A stretch of 9,534 nt of DNA from Spirochaetaceae bacterium (GTDB lineage: Bacteria; Spirochaetota; Spirochaetia; Treponematales; Breznakiellaceae), in NCBI GenBank assembly GCA_031284295.1, contig JAITAE010000283.1, positions 1 to 9,534 on the forward strand, written 5' to 3'. The notes beneath the pieces are model-generated. The model was not told the DNA's origin and ran no database searches. It was given only the letters and a program-made list of their open reading frames with translations. Position numbers and translations under genes: made by a program. This document shows positions 1 to 6,309 of the stretch, one piece after another. Position 1 is the stretch's first letter. Every line of letters starts with the position of its first letter.

Positions 1-1
1 G

Positions 2-130
2 TCAAGGCAAAAGGACAAAGCCGAACAAATGTTGAACTCAAAAATGAGATATGCAAAGCGGCGTGTACCGGAAAGCCAAAAAACGGGAGGAGTAACGGAT
101 TACGGCAAATTTGCGCTAGGGAAGCACTGA
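2..130 (+). CDS. Possible 3' end of a CDS running in from the left edge
   Basis: Frame 2 is open from the window edge to a TGA at 128-130 and encodes about 42 residues rich in Lys, Arg, Glu and Gln, including KDKAEQMLNSKMRYAKRR, which reads like a natural soluble protein tail. I do not recognise the family. Frame 1 is also open, to a TAG at 163-165, and a minus-strand frame is open across the same bases, so openness alone proves little. The last codons (118-130) lie inside the MITE-like element starting at 119, so if this is a gene its original C-terminus was probably replaced by the insertion. The sequence left of the window would decide. Confidence 0.3.
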   Translation, partial: SRQKDKAEQMLNSKMRYAKRRVPESQKTGGVTDYGKFALGKH

Positions 131-294
131 TTTATGCGAGTGCGCATTCGTCAACGTAGTTGACGCAATTGGTGCTACTTTAATGCGAATGTCAACGAAG
201 TTGACACATTTGCGCAATGAAATGAGCTTGCTCCTTAGGGCAATGCTGATGCGCCAGCTATGCTGGCGAGGCATCAAGTTAATCAGCGTTGCCC
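119..294. mobile_element. MITE-like element A (176 bp) with terminal inverted repeats and TA flanks
   Basis: The left end (119-132, GGGAAGCACTGATT) is inverted at 281-294, whose reverse complement is GGGCAACGCTGATT, matching 11 of 14. Each end is directly flanked by TA (117-118 and 295-296), the target duplication expected of IS630/Tc1-type transposition. The interior has no credible gene and consists largely of hairpins. A second element with the same two ends in the opposite order lies at 8190-8541. A non-autonomous, trans-mobilised element is the simplest reading. No transposase of that family is in the window. Confidence 0.55.
150..205. repeat. Pair of near-identical hairpins inside element A
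   Basis: GTCAAC-GTA-GTTGAC (150-164) and GTCAAC-GAA-GTTGAC (191-205) are the same 6-bp stem with a 3-base loop, repeated 41 bases apart. The second extends outward through a GCGAAT/ATTTGC pairing with a two-base bulge. Neither is followed by a T-tract, so they are not typical terminators. Confidence 0.6.
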
Positions 295-299
295 TAAGG
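233..299. repeat. Long imperfect hairpin at the right end of element A
   Basis: The 18-base arms CCTTAGGGCAATGCTGAT (233-250) and ATCAGCGTTGCCCTAAGG (282-299) pair at 17 of 18 positions, the exception being a G-T type mismatch. Between them sits a perfect 7-bp hairpin CGCCAGC-TAT-GCTGGCG (252-268). The inner arm is a further copy of the terminal repeat, again preceded by TA (236-237), so it may be a nested or duplicated end. Confidence 0.6.
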
Positions 300-348
300 A
301 ACTGTAAAAAAATAAAATGCACAGCATTTTATTAAATTGCTAAGCAAT
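295..348 (+). repeat. Two-hairpin repeat, copy 1
   Basis: The 12-base head TAAGGAACTGTA (295-306) is followed by a perfect 10-bp hairpin (arms 311-320 and 324-333, loop ACA) and a second 5-bp hairpin ATTGC-TAA-GCAAT (336-348). The same head followed by two hairpins of different sequence occurs at 9248-9310. It overlaps the TA flank of element A, so it may be the target or a fused neighbour. The function is unknown. Confidence 0.55.
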
Positions 349-580
349 AAATTGCTTATGTACAAACGATGAAAATAGAAACCGCTTACGGAAGCGCCGG
401 ATTAATGCCCCGGCTGTATAGAAGCCGCTTACGAGGCAATCAGAAAAGTTTACTGTGGGAATGTTCGCCCACGAAGTTGTCGCGCTTAGCGGAATAACCT
501 AAGGTAACGCTGACTTACAATATCCACCATAAAAATACAATAGACTTGTTCGATGACCCGGTTGGTTATCTCACAGCCTT
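349..580. other. Non-coding stretch with a degenerate terminal-repeat copy
   Basis: I see no credible gene. The only ATG-initiated frame (369-497, 42 codons) matches nothing I recognise. Bases 502-515 (AGGTAACGCTGACT) match the element terminal repeat GGGCAACGCTGATT at 11 of 14 and are preceded by TA, suggesting another decayed element end. CCGCTTACG occurs twice (382-390 and 424-432). Confidence 0.35.
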
Positions 581-629
581 GCAGTTTTTCAGGCTAAGAG
601 CCTGCGAACAGAAGGTTCGACAAAACTGC
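581..629. repeat. Three-way-junction fold
   Basis: An 8-bp outer stem GCAGTTTT/AAAACTGC (581-588 with 622-629) encloses two consecutive hairpins: CAGGCT-AAG-AGCCTG (590-604) and CGAAC-AGAAG-GTTCG (605-619). All 19 base pairs are Watson-Crick, and only three bases (589, 620, 621) are unpaired at the junction. It lies between the upstream repeats and the 3' end of the convergent CPBP gene. It could be a dispersed palindromic element or a structured RNA. No T-tract follows on either strand, so a simple terminator is unlikely. Confidence 0.55.
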
Positions 630-641
630 GTTTTTAATGGA

Positions 642-673
642 AGTTGTTCAGAAATTGAAGTTTCTAAACAACT
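642..673. repeat. 13-bp hairpin downstream of the CPBP gene
   Basis: AGTTGTTCAGAAA (642-654) pairs with TTTCTAAACAACT (661-673) around the loop TTGAAG, with one mismatch. It begins 16 bases beyond the CPBP stop in the gene's direction of transcription. It could cap that transcript, but the following bases are not a proper U-tract. It may instead be part of one repeat unit together with the three-way junction at 581-629. Confidence 0.5.
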
Positions 674-688
674 CTAATTTAATTCGGC

Positions 689-1453
689 CTATGAAAAAAA
701 TGATACTGCCAAAGGCGTAATAATATGTAAAACAATGTCAGTTGAAAAATGGGCTATTATTGCGGATTCTAAGCCCTTTTTCCAGTATAGCCAACCAAAA
801 ATAACGCCGCCTACGCCATTTAGGACAATAGCGCGTATAACAACTACTCCAGTTAAAGAGGTTATTTGTGCGGTTACCGGTAAATGTCCTAAACCAAAAA
901 TTACAGATGCGGCAATAATGGATACCCATATTCCAAAATCTGTGGGGTGTCCGTCTTTTGTTTTTTTTATTTTAAAAGAGATCCATACAAACAAAGAAAC
1001 CAGAAAAAGCCTTAACAATATTTCTTCCGCGATACCGCCATAAAAAGACGCGAGAAACGCTTTCCAGGCCGATACGGATGCTTCCGAAAGCTGTAATTCC
1101 GGGATTAATGTATTGAAAGGGATACTGAGTAAAACAATTAATATACCGGCCAAAATACCCAAACAAACGGAAGGTGTTATTATGGATTTTAGTTCTTTAG
1201 ATTGTTTTTTTCCTTCCAAAACATTCTGCAATATCGGCATCCCCATTCCAATGCGTTTTGAAAAAAATAACCCGCAAAACGTTGCCACTGAAAATAAGAC
1301 AAGATTCTGTGCGGCTGAAAGAAGCAAGAGAATTGCGGAAATTTCAACATCACTTGAGGTAAGTGCCAACGAATAAGGTATCACAAGCATTGATGTAATA
1401 ACGCATACAATAAGTAAAACAAAAAATAATTTCCAATTTATAACATTTTTCAT
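689..1453 (-). CDS. CPBP family intramembrane metalloprotease
   Basis: This 254-residue, strongly hydrophobic protein has several predicted membrane helices, starting with a segment at residues 9-30. It carries the three CPBP (CAAX protease / bacteriocin-processing, Abi) motifs: EExxxR at 143-148 (EEILLR), FxxxH at 186-190 (FGLGH) and HxxxD at 235-239 (HFSTD). The Glu and His residues are those that bind metal and catalyse in this family. Members cleave inside or beside membranes, in prenyl-protein maturation, peptide export or immunity to secreted peptides; the substrate cannot be inferred here. The ATG at 1451-1453 is preceded by AGAAGG (1468-1463) at good spacing. The gene stands alone, is visibly AT-richer than proABC and has its own promoter, consistent with lateral acquisition. 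Confidence 0.88.
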   Translation of the reverse strand: MKNVINWKLFFVLLIVCVITSMLVIPYSLALTSSDVEISAILLLLSAAQNLVLFSVATFCGLFFSKRIGMGMPILQNVLEGKKQSKELKSIITPSVCLGILAGILIVLLSIPFNTLIPELQLSEASVSAWKAFLASFYGGIAEEILLRLFLVSLFVWISFKIKKTKDGHPTDFGIWVSIIAASVIFGLGHLPVTAQITSLTGVVVIRAIVLNGVGGVIFGWLYWKKGLESAIIAHFSTDIVLHIITPLAVSFFS

Positions 1454-1498
1454 GGAACAAAACCTTCTTTAATCATTCATTTACATATAAGTATTTTT

Positions 1499-1527
1499 AT
1501 ATTATATACTTTTATCATTCTTGTCAA
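1499..1527 (-). promoter_or_regulatory. Promoter of the CPBP protease gene
   Basis: Read on the minus strand, a perfect -35 box TTGACA (1527-1522) is followed by TAATAT (1504-1499) after 17 bases, or by TATAAT (1506-1501) after 15 bases. Transcription would start about 40 bases before the ATG at 1453, leaving a short leader that carries the AGAAGG ribosome-binding site. Confidence 0.6.
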
Positions 1528-1559
1528 ATTTTTGTGATATAATATACAACAAATTTTAG

Positions 1560-1879
1560 GCCATATTGCACATAACACCCCTTATGCGTTATGCGCCGGT
1601 TGTCTTATTTATGGCGGCGGATTGGGTGGGGTGGCGCCGCCGGGTTGCCATGCGGCTGTTGGTTGTACTTGTGAGGGGCAAGGAATAGTGAGCTACTCTC
1701 CAATACGCAGCGGGGCGGCAGTGGTTTCCGTCCTACCTCGGCTTTCGCCGGTAGGTCTTGTTTTCATTTTGCCCATCTTTTCCTTCAGGGGCTTTATGTT
1801 TACACCTTATAAGATAACACCAAATTCGGCAAGTTCAGCGTGAGCAGGACAAGAAAAGGTAAAAGTCCTAAGAGCTTGT
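1560..1879. other. Gene-free stretch with two hairpins
   Basis: I see no credible gene. A 73-codon plus-strand frame (1622-1843) is low in complexity and matches no family I know. Two structures stand out: arms 1568-1576 and 1588-1596 (GCACATAAC/GTTATGCGC, one mismatch), and CCTACC..GGTAGG (1732-1755) with an inner GGC-TTTC-GCC stem. The second is followed by a T-rich run (1756-1775) and so resembles a plus-strand terminator, but no live gene precedes it. Confidence 0.35.
1732..1775 (+). terminator. Terminator-like hairpin without an intact upstream gene
   Basis: The stem is CCTACC/GGTAGG (1732-1737 with 1750-1755), then a 2-base bulge and GGC/GCC around the loop TTTC. A T-rich stretch follows. 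On the plus strand this has the form of an intrinsic terminator, but the T-tract is interrupted. It could be a leftover of a decayed gene. Confidence 0.3.
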
Positions 1880-2047
1880 TCAGCATCTTCTTAGCAGTAG
1901 CGAGATAAACGCAAGAACCGTCATTTGCAGCGTACTATGTATCTTTCGTTCGCAGTTCTTCCACAGCCGGCGATACTTTTCCAACCACCCAAAGGTACGC
2001 TCTACTACCCACCGTTTGGGCAGTATCGCTATATCACAGATTTTTAA
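1871..2047 (-). pseudogene. IS5-type transposase, C-terminal remnant
   Basis: On the minus strand, a frame ending in TGA at 1882-1880 encodes the conserved C-terminus of IS5/IS427-type DDE transposases: [17 protein letters not shown], then a segment ending in FISLLLRRC. The Glu in VVERTF is the third catalytic acid of the DDE triad. Only about 55 residues remain. The N-terminal and central parts with the two Asp residues are missing, and the frame meets a TAG at 2086-2084. AGAGCTTGTTCAG (1871-1883), just past the stop, resembles the outer end of such an element; I found no second copy near proA. This is a deletion remnant lying directly beside the proA promoter. Confidence 0.75.
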
Positions 2048-2079
2048 ATAATGTTGCTCTGCCGGCGGGTTTGGCGGGC

Positions 2080-2108
2080 TTGACTAAAAAACATAGAAAA
2101 CCTACACT
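2080..2108 (+). promoter_or_regulatory. Promoter of the proABC operon
   Basis: TTGACT (2080-2085) and TACACT (2103-2108) are separated by exactly 17 bases, a close match to the sigma-70 consensus. Transcription would start near 2114-2116, only 5-7 bases before the proA ATG at 2121. The promoter lies just beyond the IS5-type remnant and may be native or created at the junction. The 8-base inverted repeat ATCACAGA/TCTGTGAT (2033-2040 and 2109-2116) flanks it and could be an operator or an insertion scar. Confidence 0.6.
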
Positions 2109-2120
2109 TCTGTGATTTTT

Positions 2121-3386
2121 ATGTTTGATATAGACCATGTTTGCGCCGGGCTCAGACGGGGGGCTTCCGTTCTTGCTTTTCAAAATACGGCGCAGAAAAA
2201 CCGCGCGCTTTCCTGTGTCGTGGATGAAATCCGTAAACAGGGCCCCGCTATTCTTGACGCGAATAGCCATGATATGAACCGGGCGCGGGCTTCCGGCATG
2301 AATGCGCCGCTGCTTGACAGGCTGAGTTTAAACAACGCCCGCCTTGACGCGCTTATCGAAAGCGTGCGGGTCGTTATCGCGGCGCGGGATCCTGTCGGTG
2401 AAATCGTATCAGGGCATACCTTGCCAAACGGTCTTGAGCTCAGGCAGGTGCGCGTACCGCTGGGAATCGCCGCGATTATTTACGAGTCGCGTCCTCAGGT
2501 TACCGTTGACGCCTTTGCACTTGCGTACAAAAGCGGTAACGCGATACTGCTGAGGGGCAGCGCCGCGGCGATAGATTCAAACAGGGCGCTTTCGGGCGCG
2601 ATACGGGCCGGCCTGGAAGCGGCGGGAGCGGATGGCGCGCCGGATGCCTTCGCGCTCGCCGGCGGAGGCGAGCGCGAAGAGGTTGACGCGATACTGCGTG
2701 CGCGCGGTCTAATCGACGTGGTTTTGCCACGGGGCGGGGCGGCGTTGATCAAGTATGTCGCGGAAAACGCGCGTACGCCGGTGATCGAAACTGGCAGCGG
2801 CGTCTGCCATCTTTTTGTAGACGAAAGCGCCGGCGCCGAGTGCGCCGCGGCCGTTGCCGAAAATGGAAAACTGCAGAGACCGGGTGTCTGTAACGCGCTT
2901 GAAACGCTGCTGGTCCATCGTAGCCGGCTGGATGATTTTTTGCCTGTCCTTGCGAAGGTTTTTGACGGACGGGCGGAATTCCGAGCGGATGCGGAGTCGT
3001 ACCGGGCCCTTTGCTCGTGCGGCGCGGCCACGCGTACTGTTCACGCAAGCGACGCGGACTTCGGTATGGAATTCCTGGATAACATCCTTGCCGTCAAAAC
3101 GGTTTCCGGCGTTGACGAGGCGATTTCGTTCATCAACCGGCACAATACCGGACACTCGGAATCCATCGTTACGCGGAATCTGGAAAACGCCCGCCGTTTC
3201 CAGCGCATGGTTGACGCGGCCTGCGTGTATGTGAACGCCTCGACGCGCTTTACCGATGGCGGTGAATTCGGTTTTGGCGCGGAGCTTGGGATAAGCACCC
3301 AAAAACTGCATGTGCGCGGCCCCATGGGGCTCGCCGCGTTGACCACGACCAAATACCTGATAAACGGTGAGGGGCAGATTCGTTGA
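2121..3386 (+). CDS. proA: Glutamate-5-semialdehyde dehydrogenase (gamma-glutamyl phosphate reductase)
   Basis: Second step of proline synthesis: NADPH-dependent reduction of glutamyl-5-phosphate to glutamate-5-semialdehyde in the cytoplasm. From the ATG at 2121 the product has 421 residues, the usual ProA length. Visible hallmarks are VPLGIAAIIYESRPQVTVDA, the catalytic cysteine in PGVCNALETLLVH (Cys257), and the C-terminal GAELGISTQKLHVRGPMGL with TKYLINGEGQIR. A GTG at 2112 would add three residues, but it falls at or before the predicted transcription start and neither start has a Shine-Dalgarno sequence; no other in-frame start lies before the conserved region. First gene of proABC; its TGA overlaps the proB start by four bases. 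Confidence 0.95.
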   Translation: MFDIDHVCAGLRRGASVLAFQNTAQKNRALSCVVDEIRKQGPAILDANSHDMNRARASGMNAPLLDRLSLNNARLDALIESVRVVIAARDPVGEIVSGHTLPNGLELRQVRVPLGIAAIIYESRPQVTVDAFALAYKSGNAILLRGSAAAIDSNRALSGAIRAGLEAAGADGAPDAFALAGGGEREEVDAILRARGLIDVVLPRGGAALIKYVAENARTPVIETGSGVCHLFVDESAGAECAAAVAENGKLQRPGVCNALETLLVHRSRLDDFLPVLAKVFDGRAEFRADAESYRALCSCGAATRTVHASDADFGMEFLDNILAVKTVSGVDEAISFINRHNTGHSESIVTRNLENARRFQRMVDAACVYVNASTRFTDGGEFGFGAELGISTQKLHVRGPMGLAALTTTKYLINGEGQIR

Positions 3387-4189
3387 ACATATCTGAGACG
3401 ATTGGAGCGGCGCGAAAAATCGTAGTAAAAATCGGTTCGGCAACACTTGCAAAGCCGGACGGCACGATAAACATAACTTTTATGCGGGATTTTGCCTCGC
3501 AGTGCGCCGCGATGAACAGGGCGGGCAAGCAGCTTGCGCTTGTTTCTTCCGGCGCACAGGTTGCCGGAATATCGACTCTGGACCGCTGGGCGCGTAAAAC
3601 TGACATGAATTACCGCCAAGCGCTATGCGCGATAGGGCAGGTAGAGTTGATGAACGAGTGGAGCGGCGCTTTCAGGCTCTGCGGCCTGCATATCGGACAA
3701 CTTTTGTTCACGAAAGAAGACTTTGATGACGGCAGGCGGGCGCTCAACATGAGGAATACCTTGTTTACGCTGGTTGATGAGGGCGTAATCCCTGTTATCA
3801 ACGAGAATGATTCGGTGGCCTGCGACGAAATCCGGATCGGCGACAACGATAATCTAAGCGCGTTGACAGCCATACTGTGGAATGCGGACCTGCTGATTCT
3901 ATTCAGCGACATTGACGGCGTCTATACGGACAACCCAAAAACCGAGCCCGGCGCCAGTCTGATAGAAACGGTTGACTGTATTTCCGGACTGAAAGACAGG
4001 ATCAAGCCAGGCGGCGCAAACGACTTTGGCACCGGCGGCATAGAAACCAAAATAGAGGCGGCGGAAAAGGTTTGCGCTTACGGTATACCGATGATTCTTG
4101 CAAACGGCCGCCCCGGGGCGCTGGACGCCCTTGCTTCTGGCAGGCTGCGCGGAACTTTGTTTCTGGCGGCGCGACAGGGGGCAGCGTGA
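3383..4189 (+). CDS. proB: Glutamate 5-kinase, short form without PUA domain
   Basis: First step of proline synthesis: ATP-dependent phosphorylation of glutamate to glutamyl-5-phosphate. The 268 residues are one amino-acid-kinase domain: KIGSATL (16-22), VSSGAQVAG (54-62), VINENDSV (138-145), GDNDNLSA (153-160), SDIDGVYTDNP (175-185) and GTGGIETK (216-223). Enterobacterial ProB is about 367 residues because of a C-terminal PUA domain; here the protein ends right after the kinase fold. The start is TTG at 3383, inside the proA stop (TTGA overlap), with GAGGGG (3369-3374) eight bases upstream, so translation is probably coupled to proA. Proline feedback inhibition is expected for the family but cannot be read from the sequence. 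Confidence 0.95.
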   Translation: MNISETIGAARKIVVKIGSATLAKPDGTINITFMRDFASQCAAMNRAGKQLALVSSGAQVAGISTLDRWARKTDMNYRQALCAIGQVELMNEWSGAFRLCGLHIGQLLFTKEDFDDGRRALNMRNTLFTLVDEGVIPVINENDSVACDEIRIGDNDNLSALTAILWNADLLILFSDIDGVYTDNPKTEPGASLIETVDCISGLKDRIKPGGANDFGTGGIETKIEAAEKVCAYGIPMILANGRPGALDALASGRLRGTLFLAARQGAA

Positions 4190-5043
4190 AACAGTTGGAT
4201 GAAATTACGGCGGGTTTTATAGGCGCGGGCGCGATGGGAAGCGCCCTGGTAAGGGCCGTCTCGCGGAAGATAGCCGCGGCGCGGATCTTTGTAGCAAGCC
4301 GTACAAGCGAAAGTCGCGCCCGGATCGCGGCTGAATTGGGTGTAAGGGAAGCGGCGGACAACGGCAGTCTCGCCGCGCTAAGCGACATCGTGTTTCTTGC
4401 GGTAAAACCGCTACAGCTTCCGGCAGTGCTGCGTGAAATCGCGCCACACTGCGCCGGTAAGGCGCTCGTGTCGGCGGCGGCGGGCGTAACGCTGGCCTCG
4501 ATACGCGACGCACTCGGAAAGGCCGTCCCCGCGGCGCTCATCCGCGTTATGCCGAACATCGCCGCAAGCATAGGCGAAGGCATCACGGCGTTGGCCGTTG
4601 AAAAGTCCGCGCGGGAGACGGAAACTGTGGAACTGTACGCCGCGCTGGTGCTGGAACTCCTGTCTCCGGGAGGTCCGGTAGAACGTGTGGATGAAGACTT
4701 GATGGACTGTGTTACCGCGATAAGTGGCTGCGGCCCCGCCTATGGGTTTATCTTTATTGAAGCGCTTGCCGACGCCGCCGTAAGTCTGGGGATGCCGCGC
4801 GAAAAGGCGTACATTTTCGCAGCGCGGACGCTCAAGGGAGCGTCCGCGCTGGTGCTTGAAAGCGGCCGTCACCCCGCCGCCCTCAAAGACGCGGTTTGTT
4901 CTCCGTCCGGCGCTACCATCGAAGCCGTGCGTACCCTCGAATCAGGCGGCTTCCGGTCCGTCGTCATGGAGGCCGCCCTGCGGGCAGCGCAGAGGGCCGC
5001 GGTTCTGCGGGATGACATAAATCAGCGGCTAAGTAAGCACTGA
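4186..5043 (+). CDS. proC: Pyrroline-5-carboxylate reductase
   Basis: Last step of proline synthesis: NAD(P)H reduction of pyrroline-5-carboxylate to proline. From the GTG at 4186 the protein has 285 residues, slightly longer than the usual 270. An N-terminal Rossmann fold starts with GFIGAGAMG (10-18), followed by LAVKP (71-75), MPN (122-124), the P5CR signature region ISGCGPAYGFIFIEALADA (179-197) and SPSGATIEAVRTLESGGF (239-256). The GTG overlaps the proB TGA (GTGA), with AGGGGG (4176-4181) four bases before it. The frame is open further upstream to 4072, but that extension lies inside proB and precedes the Rossmann motif, so I reject it. Having proC beside proAB puts the whole pathway in one operon. 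Confidence 0.94.
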   Translation: MKQLDEITAGFIGAGAMGSALVRAVSRKIAAARIFVASRTSESRARIAAELGVREAADNGSLAALSDIVFLAVKPLQLPAVLREIAPHCAGKALVSAAAGVTLASIRDALGKAVPAALIRVMPNIAASIGEGITALAVEKSARETETVELYAALVLELLSPGGPVERVDEDLMDCVTAISGCGPAYGFIFIEALADAAVSLGMPREKAYIFAARTLKGASALVLESGRHPAALKDAVCSPSGATIEAVRTLESGGFRSVVMEAALRAAQRAAVLRDDINQRLSKH

Positions 5044-5184
5044 TAGTGTCCCCCTCCCCTCCCCCTGTTGCTCATTCGCGAAGTCTGGTTTAATACCACG
5101 CTACAAGCTTGTTTTTACGCTTGCCGCCGCTCAAATGAGCCAATGACTGCAAAGACGGTTGGATAATGAACCAAGTCCAGGGTG

Positions 5185-5360
5185 GACTACAGCGCACTCA
5201 TGCGGGAAATTAGGGCTTTGTTCAAAAAAGACCTTTCACCGGATCAGATTTCAAGCGATTGGTAAATATGAATCGACTACGCAAAGTTTTAGGCTGCCTG
5301 ACTCCTTGCGAAGTTTTTCGCCATAAAATTAACACTTCAAAAAAATCCCGCGAAACATAA
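5185..5360 (+). pseudogene. IS30-like transposase remnant, internally deleted
   Basis: Two pieces in different frames recall IS30 transposases. Bases 5185-5262 read in one frame into LFKKDLSPDQISSDW, similar to the N-terminal region W/LSPEQIS, and stop at TAA 5263-5265. Bases 5268-5360 read in another frame as MNRLRKVLGCLTPCEVF and a short basic tail ending in TAA, matching the C-terminal N-RPRK-LG-KTPYEVF block. The catalytic centre between them is gone, so this is dead DNA. The rest of the proC to radical SAM gap (5044-5184 and 5361-5428) shows no gene. Assignment rests on two short motifs only. Confidence 0.5.
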
Positions 5361-5410
5361 TCAAGCTAAAAGCTGACAGTCTAAAGGCGGTGGATTTAAA
5401 CCCGGCACAT

Positions 5411-5443
5411 AAAAAATGCGTATTCCGCGCCGCGTCAGGCGGC
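5411..5443 (-). terminator. Weak terminator candidate after the radical SAM gene
   Basis: On the minus strand, beyond the TGA at 5454-5452, GCCGC/GCGGC arms (5443-5439 with 5433-5429) form a short hairpin. A run of six T (5416-5411) follows after 12 bases of spacer. The distance from stem to T-tract is longer than in a classical intrinsic terminator, so this is tentative. Confidence 0.3.
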
Positions 5444-5451
5444 CTTTCGGG

Positions 5452-6285
5452 TCATTCATAGACGGCAACGGGCGTACACCTTACGCCTGCCGTTTCAAAC
5501 GCCATTTGCAGCGCCCCGGCTCGTTCCTCAAGGGATGATGAAGGGAGCGTGGCGCAGGCCGGATCGTGCGGGCTTGGGCGCGCCTTGCCGTAGATCTGCA
5601 CCAGCCTTACATTTCCAGGTTTCGCGATCTCGGCGGTAAGTTCGGCCCAGGAGCAGACCTCCTCTACGGATGGAGATTCGCCGTTTACCGAACAGTGCAT
5701 CGTTTGTATCACGCACCCGTTACTGGCGGAAAATTTTTTTATCGCCGCAGTAAGCCGTTCAAAGCCTATGTCGCAGCCGTCTATCTTTTCGTACCATTCT
5801 GAACTGCCCGCGTCCAGTTTTAGCCAGAGCCGCGCCGAAACGGGCGGGCGTACCGCGCCTTCCAGAAAATTGAAACAGTCTTCCCGCAAAAGCCCCGTCC
5901 CGTTGCTTATCACGACCAGATCCGCGCCTGCCGCCGCCTCGTCGCGTATAGACGCCGCCGCCAGCAGCGCCGGGGCAAAATCGGGCGAAATGGACGGCTC
6001 CCCGTTACCCGAAAAACAGATGTCCTTTACCGGAACATCCCGCGCCGCCGCACGGGCTATTGCCTTACGCAGCCCGCTTTCCATGACCGTTTGCGAAAAG
6101 CGGACGCTGTTCGCAAACGGAAAAACCTCGCAATACCTACAGTCAAAGTTACAGCATTTCTTGTCCGGGTATAAGTTTATGCCTATGGAAAGCCCCCCCG
6201 ACCTGCGGGAATAAACGGGGTACACGGTAAAGCCTTCTTCTCTGCCGCGGTGGTTTTCAATGCTGCCGGCATCTTCAATATTCAT
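5452..6285 (-). CDS. Radical SAM protein of unknown substrate (COG0731-like)
   Basis: A 277-residue cytoplasmic radical SAM enzyme. CNFDCRYC (45-52) is the CX3CX2C motif that binds the 4Fe-4S cluster; Cys44 is an additional adjacent cysteine. FSGNGEPS (91-98) is the GGEP-type SAM-binding strand, and GINLYPDKK just before the cluster motif resembles stand-alone Fe-S oxidoreductases of the COG0731 type (wybutosine-enzyme-like). The C-terminal LVQIYGKARPSPHD is also typical of that group. No extra cluster-binding or peptide-binding domain is visible, so the substrate is unknown. The ATG at 6285 lies 24 bases after the pfp stop on the same strand, so co-transcription is likely; the ribosome-binding site is weak. 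Confidence 0.85.
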   Translation of the reverse strand: MNIEDAGSIENHRGREEGFTVYPVYSRRSGGLSIGINLYPDKKCCNFDCRYCEVFPFANSVRFSQTVMESGLRKAIARAAARDVPVKDICFSGNGEPSISPDFAPALLAAASIRDEAAAGADLVVISNGTGLLREDCFNFLEGAVRPPVSARLWLKLDAGSSEWYEKIDGCDIGFERLTAAIKKFSASNGCVIQTMHCSVNGESPSVEEVCSWAELTAEIAKPGNVRLVQIYGKARPSPHDPACATLPSSSLEERAGALQMAFETAGVRCTPVAVYE

Positions 6286-6309
6286 CGGAAAATATACACG
6301 GGCCGTCTT

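Noticed and set aside
116..322. 68-codon minus-strand frame
   Set aside because: It lies wholly across the hairpins of element A and the adjoining repeat and has no family resemblance; the openness comes from the repeat sequence.
369..497. 42-codon plus-strand ORF starting with ATG
   Set aside because: There is no clear ribosome-binding site and no recognisable motif, and it lies in a repeat-rich stretch; it is too short to support on coding signal alone.
1622..1843. 73-codon plus-strand ORF
   Set aside because: No family is recognised; it contains the terminator-like hairpin at 1732-1755 and lacks a supported start.
2495..3031. 178-codon minus-strand ORF inside proA
   Set aside because: It is an antisense shadow of the high-GC proA coding sequence; its composition (Ala, Arg, Ser and Pro rich) is typical of such frames.
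4072..4185. Longer proC with an upstream start
   Set aside because: The extra 38 residues overlap the proB kinase end and precede the Rossmann motif, whereas the GTG at 4186 has a ribosome-binding site and the operon-style overlap.
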